Shown here: positions 47,981 to 52,587 of the stretch, piece by piece | Layout: every line of letters starts with the position of its first letter | How positions within the stretch are numbered: the first letter of the stretch is position 1 | Source of the DNA: an uncultured Acidocella sp. | Lineage (GTDB): Bacteria > Pseudomonadota > Alphaproteobacteria > Acetobacterales > Acetobacteraceae | Direction of reading: 5' to 3' | Length of the DNA: 52,587 bases | Assembly: GCF_946222605.1 (NCBI RefSeq) | Contig: NZ_CAMIIE010000024.1 | Coordinates: 1 to 52,587 of the forward strand | Translations under genes and position numbers: made by a program | The notes under the pieces: model-generated | Databases searched by the model: none | What the model was told of the DNA's origin: nothing | What the model saw: only the letters and a program-made list of their open reading frames with translations

Positions 47981-48421
47981 ATGGACATCCAAACCATCGA
48001 CAACCAATACGACCAGTTGCAGAACCAGGCACGCCAGACCGTGATGGAGCTGCAGAATTTGGCGGGCAAGCTGCAAAATGCCGCCAATGCGGGCGACCAG
48101 AATGCGCGTGAATGGTTTCTCGACCTGAAGAGCATCGCGCTGGCCATCCAGGCGGAGCAGAATCAGGTCGCCAATCTGCTGCAGGCCCTGCACGGCTATG
48201 TCGCCAACCAGGCGCAGCAAGGCTATGGCCAGCCAGGCTACCCGCAACAGGGCTATCCGCAGCAAAGTTATCCGCAACAGGGTTATCCCCCGCAGGGCTA
48301 TGCGCAGCCGCAGCAGAGCGGCGGTATTCTCGGCGGTTTCCTGAATTCCGGCTTCGGCCGCGCCCTGGAAATGGGCGCCGGCTTTGGCATCGGCGAAGAT
48401 ATCATCAATAAAATCTTCTAA
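47981..48421 (+). CDS. GYPQQ-repeat protein of unknown function
   Basis: I do not recognise this 146-residue protein. Residues 1-78 form helices rich in Gln and Asn (VMELQNLAGKLQNAANAGDQ). Residues 79-111 are repeats of GYPQQ type (GYGQPGYPQQGYPQQSYPQQ). The C-terminus is Gly-rich and amphipathic (GGFLNSGFGRALEMGAGFGI), ending in DIINKIF. No signal peptide or membrane span is seen. The layout resembles other low-complexity tail proteins such as DUF2076, but homology is not shown. AAGGAGGGT lies 6-14 bp before the start. Confidence 0.75.
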   Translation: MDIQTIDNQYDQLQNQARQTVMELQNLAGKLQNAANAGDQNAREWFLDLKSIALAIQAEQNQVANLLQALHGYVANQAQQGYGQPGYPQQGYPQQSYPQQGYPPQGYAQPQQSGGILGGFLNSGFGRALEMGAGFGIGEDIINKIF

Positions 48422-48429
48422 AAATTTGG

Positions 48430-48511
48430 GCCTGGGGTGGTGGCGACGTTGTTGCCACCACCCCAGGCGTTTTTCGCAGCTTTTTGAAAAAAGCTGCACC
48501 AAAAACTTTTA
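48430..48511. repeat. Palindromic element, class I, between convergent genes
   Basis: The central hairpin GCCTGGGGTGGTGGC with GCCACCACCCCAGGC (48430-48444, 48454-48468) is 15 bp perfect and extends to 18 bp with one G-T pair. CGTTTTTC follows, then GCAGC-TTTTT-GA-AAAAA-GCTGC (48476-48497), then ACCAAAAACTTTTA. Its end contains the stop codon of the MipA-like gene. Confidence 0.88.
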
Positions 48512-49360
48512 GAACTTGTACATCACCGCCAGCGAGACACTCTCGTCATTCGGCGTCTGGGTGATCGGGCTGTCCGCCGCGTCGCCCATCAGCCGCTGAT
48601 AGCCGCCGCTCACATCCACCAGCACATGCGGCGTCACGAAATAGGTCGCCGAAATCCCGATCCCGGCCTGCTCAACCCCGCCATGCGCCTTGAAGAAATG
48701 ATAGCGCGTGCTCGCCGCCTGGGTGTGGCTGACGCCGAAATAGGTGGTCATGTAGCGCGTATCCGCCAGCGTCACGCTCGGCCCCATGAACCAGGCGAAT
48801 TTCCGCGAGCTGCCCGGCATCGGCATATAAGCGCCGATATCCCCGACATAGCCGAAGGACGCGCCCAGCTGCTTGCGCACATCCACCCGCAGCGTCAGCG
48901 GAAAGCTCTTGGAGAGCACGGTGGTGGCGAACAGCTTCGCCTCGGGCGCCATATGGATGGTGCCCAGCCCGTTCAAATCCCGCCCATCCACATGCGGCGA
49001 GCGGCCGAGATCATAGGTCAGCGCCGTGCCCACCGAAATATGCCGGAAGCTGAACAGATTCACGCCCAGCCCCTCGCCGGTGGAGAGGAAGGCAACGTCC
49101 TTATAACGTATATCGATCGCCGGGCCGCCCTGCACGGTGTAGCGGCGCAGCCCATCGGCCGCCGGCCCGAACTGGGCCCCGGCCCCTACCTCGACCTCCC
49201 AGGTCGGGATTTTCGGCTCGAACAGCCGTTGCAGCTGAACGCCGGAGGAATATTGCCATTCGGCCATGGCGGACGCGCTTTGCGCGGCGGCCGGGTGCAG
49301 TCCAGCAAGGCTAAATATGCCCATCGCGCCAACACCGCAGATCATCTCACGCCACGCCAT
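48509..49360 (-). CDS. MipA/OmpV-like outer-membrane protein
   Basis: This 283-residue protein has a signal peptide (about residues 1-28, ending AAAQS) followed by a beta-barrel with alternating polar/hydrophobic strands. It contains the MipA/OmpV blocks GGPAIDIRYKDVAFLSTGEGLGVNL, GPSVTLADTRYMTTYFGVSHTQAAST and a C-terminal aromatic end MYKF. MipA scaffolds peptidoglycan enzymes in E. coli, whereas many OmpV homologs are simple porin-like proteins. The gene stop lies inside the palindromic element. Confidence 0.87.
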   Translation of the reverse strand: MAWREMICGVGAMGIFSLAGLHPAAAQSASAMAEWQYSSGVQLQRLFEPKIPTWEVEVGAGAQFGPAADGLRRYTVQGGPAIDIRYKDVAFLSTGEGLGVNLFSFRHISVGTALTYDLGRSPHVDGRDLNGLGTIHMAPEAKLFATTVLSKSFPLTLRVDVRKQLGASFGYVGDIGAYMPMPGSSRKFAWFMGPSVTLADTRYMTTYFGVSHTQAASTRYHFFKAHGGVEQAGIGISATYFVTPHVLVDVSGGYQRLMGDAADSPITQTPNDESVSLAVMYKF

Positions 49361-49470
49361 CAAAACCCCATCCCGTCGTTGTTTGATGAGGCAGTATGAC
49401 GAACTTGCCGCTTCAACGCAGCAGGGCGGAGGGCAATTAGGGGCATTTTTGCCCTGCGGTTTGATGAAAT

Positions 49471-49504
49471 GACGGCAAGGCGACGAAGACGCCGCCTTGC
49501 CGTC
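49471..49504 (-). terminator. Terminator-like hairpin after mctP
   Basis: GACGGCAAGGCG (49471-49482) and CGCCTTGCCGTC (49493-49504) form a 12-bp perfect stem just after the stop codon of the symporter gene. The T-run behind it on the minus strand (ATTTC) is weak. The 147-bp gap to the MipA gene otherwise holds only its putative promoter. Confidence 0.65.
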
Positions 49505-49510
49505 TCGTGC

Positions 49511-51028
49511 TCAGGCGTAATCCGCCGCGTCGGTCTCGTCCTTATGCCGGTCATTCGCCATGGCGTTCAGCGGGAAGCTGAGGACATAGGCGATGAGCGC
49601 ATTCAAGATCACGGTGGCGAAGGCGATGTAGGCGGGCAAGGTGTAGCCCGCGACATGAAACGCCCAGACGCCGCCGAAATTATTATGCGCAACCAGCCAG
49701 GTGGCGGTGACGATGCCCACCGCCCAGCCGATCAGCAGTGCCCAGCCATTGAAGAAACGGGTGAACACCGAGAAGACGATGGCCGGGAAGGTCTGGATCA
49801 CCCACATGCCGCCGAGCAGCTGCAGCTGCACCGCGAACTGGGTGGGGATGGCGACGATGAAGAACAACGCGCCGACCACCATCACCATCGCGAAGATCTT
49901 CGCCACCAGCGTCTCGGCACTGCCTTTCGAGCGGCTGATGAAGGGCTCGTAGATGTCACGGGTGAAGATATTGGCCGAGGCGATCGCCATGATCGCGGCC
50001 GGCACCAGCGCGCCGATGGCGATCGCCGCGAAGCCGACGCCGACGAACCAGTCCGGGAACTCATACATGAACAAGGCCGGCACCGCGAAGCTCGCCTTGA
50101 AATGGGCAAAGCCTTCGGCGAATTGCGGCATCTTGTCCACGCCGGTGGCCACCGCCATGAAGCCCAGCATCGCCAGCAGGCTCAGCAGGATGGTGTAGGC
50201 CGGCAGCAAGGCGGCATTGCGGCGCAGCACACGCGGCCCGGCGGAGGAGAGAATGCCGGTGGTGGTGTGCGGGTACAGGAACAGCGCCATCGCCGAGCCC
50301 AGAGCCAGAGTCGCATAGCCGCCATAGCTGCCCAGGCTGTGCGCCGGCGGGGCGGCCAGGATCAGCTTCGCCGGATTCACCTTGGCGAAGATATTGCCGA
50401 ACCCGCCAAGCGACATCGGGATCGCGATGATCGCGACGATCACGGTCAGATAGATCAGCAGATCCTTGACGATGGAGATCATCGCCGGTGCGCGCAGGCC
50501 CGAGGTCCAGGTGAAGGCGGCCAGCACGATGAAGGCGGCGATCAGCGGCAGATGCCCGGGAATGCCCAGCGCGCCGATGATCACCTGCATGCCGACCAGC
50601 TGCAGCGCGATATAGGGCATGGTGGCGGCAATGCCGGTCACGCCCACGGCCAGCGCCAGCCAGCGATTGCCATAGCGCCCGCGCACGAATTCCGGCCCGG
50701 TGATGTAGCCGTATTTATGCGCCACCTTCCAGAGCTTGGGGAACACCATATAAAGAATCGGGTAGCACACCACCGTGTAAGGCACGGCGAAGAAGCCCAG
50801 CGCCCCGGCCCCGTAGATCAACGCCGGAATGGCGATGAAGGTATAAGCCGTATAGGCGTCGCCGCCGATCAGGAACCAGGAGATCAGCGTGCCGAAGCGC
50901 CGCCCGCCCAGGCCCCATTCCTCGATATGGTCGAGATTGCCGCCCTTCCAGCGCCCGGCCATGAAGCCCATGATGATGACGGCGACGATGAGGATCACGA
51001 ATACCGTGATCGCGACGATATGAGTCAT
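49511..51028 (-). CDS. mctP: Monocarboxylate:sodium/proton symporter (SSS family, MctP-like)
   Basis: This 505-residue membrane protein of the solute:sodium symporter family has about 13 helices. The LeuT-fold beginning IEEWGLGGRRFGTLISWFLIGGDAYTAYTFIAIP is characteristic of the MctP branch, which takes up lactate, pyruvate and alanine. It overlaps the start region of the small upstream membrane gene by 4 bp, so the two are translationally coupled. Substrate inferred from family. Confidence 0.9.
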   Translation of the reverse strand: MTHIVAITVFVILIVAVIIMGFMAGRWKGGNLDHIEEWGLGGRRFGTLISWFLIGGDAYTAYTFIAIPALIYGAGALGFFAVPYTVVCYPILYMVFPKLWKVAHKYGYITGPEFVRGRYGNRWLALAVGVTGIAATMPYIALQLVGMQVIIGALGIPGHLPLIAAFIVLAAFTWTSGLRAPAMISIVKDLLIYLTVIVAIIAIPMSLGGFGNIFAKVNPAKLILAAPPAHSLGSYGGYATLALGSAMALFLYPHTTTGILSSAGPRVLRRNAALLPAYTILLSLLAMLGFMAVATGVDKMPQFAEGFAHFKASFAVPALFMYEFPDWFVGVGFAAIAIGALVPAAIMAIASANIFTRDIYEPFISRSKGSAETLVAKIFAMVMVVGALFFIVAIPTQFAVQLQLLGGMWVIQTFPAIVFSVFTRFFNGWALLIGWAVGIVTATWLVAHNNFGGVWAFHVAGYTLPAYIAFATVILNALIAYVLSFPLNAMANDRHKDETDAADYA

Positions 51029-51213
51029 TTGTCGGCGCCTTCCTTGTCTTCAACCTTATAGACGATCCAGATCATCACCGAGGATGCGATGACCACCAGC
51101 ATCTGGAACCAATAGAAGAAGGGAAAGCCGAACAGTGTCGGGTTGACCTTGTTATAAAGCGGCACCCAAAGCGCGATCACAAAGATGATCACGAAAAATA
51201 ATAATCTGATCAT
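51025..51213 (-). CDS. Small membrane partner of the symporter (DUF3311-like)
   Basis: This 62-residue protein has two membrane helices (LLFFVIIFVIALWVPLY and FPFFYWFQMLVVIASSVMIWIVY), the DUF3311 layout, and a charged tail ending in EDKEGADK. DUF3311 genes are typically just before SSS symporters. The start at 51213 is preferred because longer readings encode unrelated basic residues. Its stop overlaps the mctP start by 4 bp. Confidence 0.88.
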   Translation of the reverse strand: MIRLLFFVIIFVIALWVPLYNKVNPTLFGFPFFYWFQMLVVIASSVMIWIVYKVEDKEGADK

Positions 51214-51293
51214 TAGACCCCCCAGAACATTGTTTATGCCAATGATCCGGCGGGAAAGATTTTGCAAGATTTCGCGGTGCTTTTTTGGAGGGC

Positions 51294-51980
51294 CTACCAA
51301 TCGAGGCGGCTGAAGCCGGTCCGGTCCGGCGGGCCGGGGGCGAAACATTGTGTCGCGGGGCCGGTTTTCGGTAAATCGACCAGCAGCGCGCAGACCGTGC
51401 CGAAACCATCCGCGGGGGCGGGAATATTCAGCTGCTCCTCGCGCGATCCGCTGGCATCCGCCAGCAGGGTTTTCCAGTTTTCGCGAGGCTGCGCCTCGAA
51501 ACGCGGCAAATGCCTGGCGATGCGCGGCAGCGCGCGTTCATTCGGCTCGCCGGAGGTGATCATGGTCACGCGCGCGGTGAGCGCCTGCGCGTCGATCAGC
51601 CCATCCCCGAGCCCTCGCAGCAGATAGGCCGCGCTGGCATCGGCGATCACGAGATTGAAGCTGCGATAGATCCCGGCATCCTGCCCGGCCAACGCGGCGG
51701 CGGCCTTATCCGCGCTGTCCCGCGCCAGCGCCAGCAGCGGCAATTCCCCCCGGCTGCGCTTGCCCGGCGCCGGCCCCAGCGTGCCGTGCCGGTTGAGCAG
51801 CGCCGCGAACACCCCCGCCCGGTTCAGCGCCGCCCAGGTGCCGCCGCCTAGCCGGTCCCGCCCGCCGCAAATGCCCGGCCAATATTCCGCCGGCGCGTCC
51901 CAGGGCCGGTTTTTCATCTCATCCCGGTTGGCGGCAATGAAGATCCCCGCCGCGTCCCGGTGCAGGATGATGCTACACAT
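51294..51980 (-). CDS. NRDE (TANGO2-like) family protein
   Basis: This 228-residue protein begins MCSIILHRDAAGIFIAANRDEMKNRP, with the family NRDE motif at residues 18-21 and an N-terminal Cys2 typical of this Ntn-like fold. GGGTWAALNRAGVFAALLNR follows. The TANGO2 family is linked to heme handling in eukaryotes, while the bacterial role is unknown. The 5' end overlaps the Nudix gene by 8 bp. Confidence 0.9.
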   Translation of the reverse strand: MCSIILHRDAAGIFIAANRDEMKNRPWDAPAEYWPGICGGRDRLGGGTWAALNRAGVFAALLNRHGTLGPAPGKRSRGELPLLALARDSADKAAAALAGQDAGIYRSFNLVIADASAAYLLRGLGDGLIDAQALTARVTMITSGEPNERALPRIARHLPRFEAQPRENWKTLLADASGSREEQLNIPAPADGFGTVCALLVDLPKTGPATQCFAPGPPDRTGFSRLDW

Positions 51981-52587
51981 TCAGCGCATCCCGGATCATC
52001 TCCAGATGGTCCGGCACCGCCAGATTTTCGGGCTTCACCTCCGAGGCCGGTAGAATGCTCACCGCCGTGGCGTCGTCCCCGGCCCTGAAGGGAATATCGC
52101 GCAAATCTCCCGGCAATTTCACCCGAAAGGCGAGGGTGGAGACGGTGAACAGCTCATTCTTGCGCACCGGTGTGCCGGGCAGGTTGTTCCAGGCGCGGCG
52201 AATATCGAACGGGCGCATATGACGGCGGGCGCCAAGCTGCGTCACCCCCGCGCGCGACAGCTGCGCGGCGCTGATCCCGGCCTCCTCGCGCAGCTCTCGT
52301 AGCGCTGCGATTTCGGAGCGCTCCACCCCGCCCGGCACCGCATCCAGAAGCCCGCCCGGCAGCGCCTGTTTACCGCGTCCTGGGTTATGCAGCCTCGTGA
52401 TAAGCAAGGTCTGGCCTAAATCGTCCAGCAGCACCGCATCGGCGGCATGCACCAGCCAGACCCGCACATCGGCGCCGTCCGGCAGGCGCAGAAGCCCCAG
52501 ATCATTGGCGACTTCGGTGGGTTCATCGGGGAATTGGCCGGCGGCGCAGCGCGCCATGATCTCGGCCTGCAGGCGCGGATCGGCCAG
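51973..52587 (-). CDS. Nudix hydrolase, 5' end cut by the window edge
   Basis: The Nudix box is visible as GGVERSEIAALRELREEAGI, with the E-x7-REUxEExGU core complete and the first Gly displaced. Flanking ALPGGLLDAVPGG and FTVSTLAFRVKLPG complete the fold. An ATG exists at 52557, but the open frame continues to the edge with plausible coding sequence (ADPRLQAEIMARCAAG), so the true start is probably outside the window. The substrate, a nucleoside diphosphate-X compound, cannot be read. Confidence 0.87.
   Translation of the reverse strand: MADPRLQAEIMARCAAGQFPDEPTEVANDLGLLRLPDGADVRVWLVHAADAVLLDDLGQTLLITRLHNPGRGKQALPGGLLDAVPGGVERSEIAALRELREEAGISAAQLSRAGVTQLGARRHMRPFDIRRAWNNLPGTPVRKNELFTVSTLAFRVKLPGDLRDIPFRAGDDATAVSILPASEVKPENLAVPDHLEMIRDALNV

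Noticed and set aside
48225..48310. Short tandem repeats resembling a CRISPR array
   Set aside because: They are the codons of the GYPQQ protein repeat in frame, without spacers or cas genes.

Overview
The window is GC-rich, gene-dense chromosome of an alphaproteobacterium, most likely one of the Acetobacteraceae. The grounds are the order yceD, rpmF, plsX, fabH, ihfA, merR-type regulator, tRNA-Pro; the alphaproteobacterial his order hisB-hisH-hisA-hisF-hisE-HIT; an FzlA-like GST-fold protein; and an intracellular PHB depolymerase. The family assignment is inference from gene content, not a database match. No phage, IS, CRISPR, plasmid or rRNA signal was seen. No stretch above about 300 bases lacks a gene; the longest gaps (22596-22848 and 38535-38773) hold a divergent promoter region and a repeat element.

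Layout. 1-8103: GST/FzlA-like protein, thioesterase, a minus-strand bamE-phoX-GNAT group, then the envelope/lipid block yceD-rpmF-plsX-fabH, ihfA, a MerR regulator and tRNA-Pro(GGG). 8202-11780: a dehydrogenase, then a fluoride riboswitch controlling crcB, a universal stress protein and a CPA1 antiporter. 11945-22595: a compact minus-strand cluster with a type I secretion ABC protein and HlyD adaptor, a Sel1-repeat protein, a very large two-domain glycosyltransferase, an orphan 304-residue protein and a GT4 glycosyltransferase. 22849-25316: acetyltransferase, glutamine-synthetase-like enzyme, XRE regulator. 25528-30914 (minus): gluQ, CPBP protease, tatA, methionine salvage genes mtnB-mtnD-mtnC and lnt. 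31115-38534: HNH nuclease, GlcG-like protein, stand-alone Lrp-type RAM protein with LysR regulator divergent from azoR, YceI-cytochrome b561-YceI, and ftsK. 38774-41338: cupin, GST, phaZ. 41475-45770 (minus): his operon with an inserted GNAT gene. 45939-52587: Bcr/CflA-type efflux protein, class I amidotransferase peptidase, a GYPQQ-repeat protein, MipA-like outer-membrane protein, MctP symporter with small partner, NRDE protein and a Nudix hydrolase cut by the window edge.

The strongest unexplained structure is a family of composite palindromic elements placed directly after stop codons (about nine copies, 1-48511). Their GC arms differ from copy to copy but remain complementary, and one copy is a nearly perfect 127-bp palindrome. 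Two sub-classes can be separated. They look like structured RNA 3' ends or two-way terminators, and I cannot assign them to a named family.
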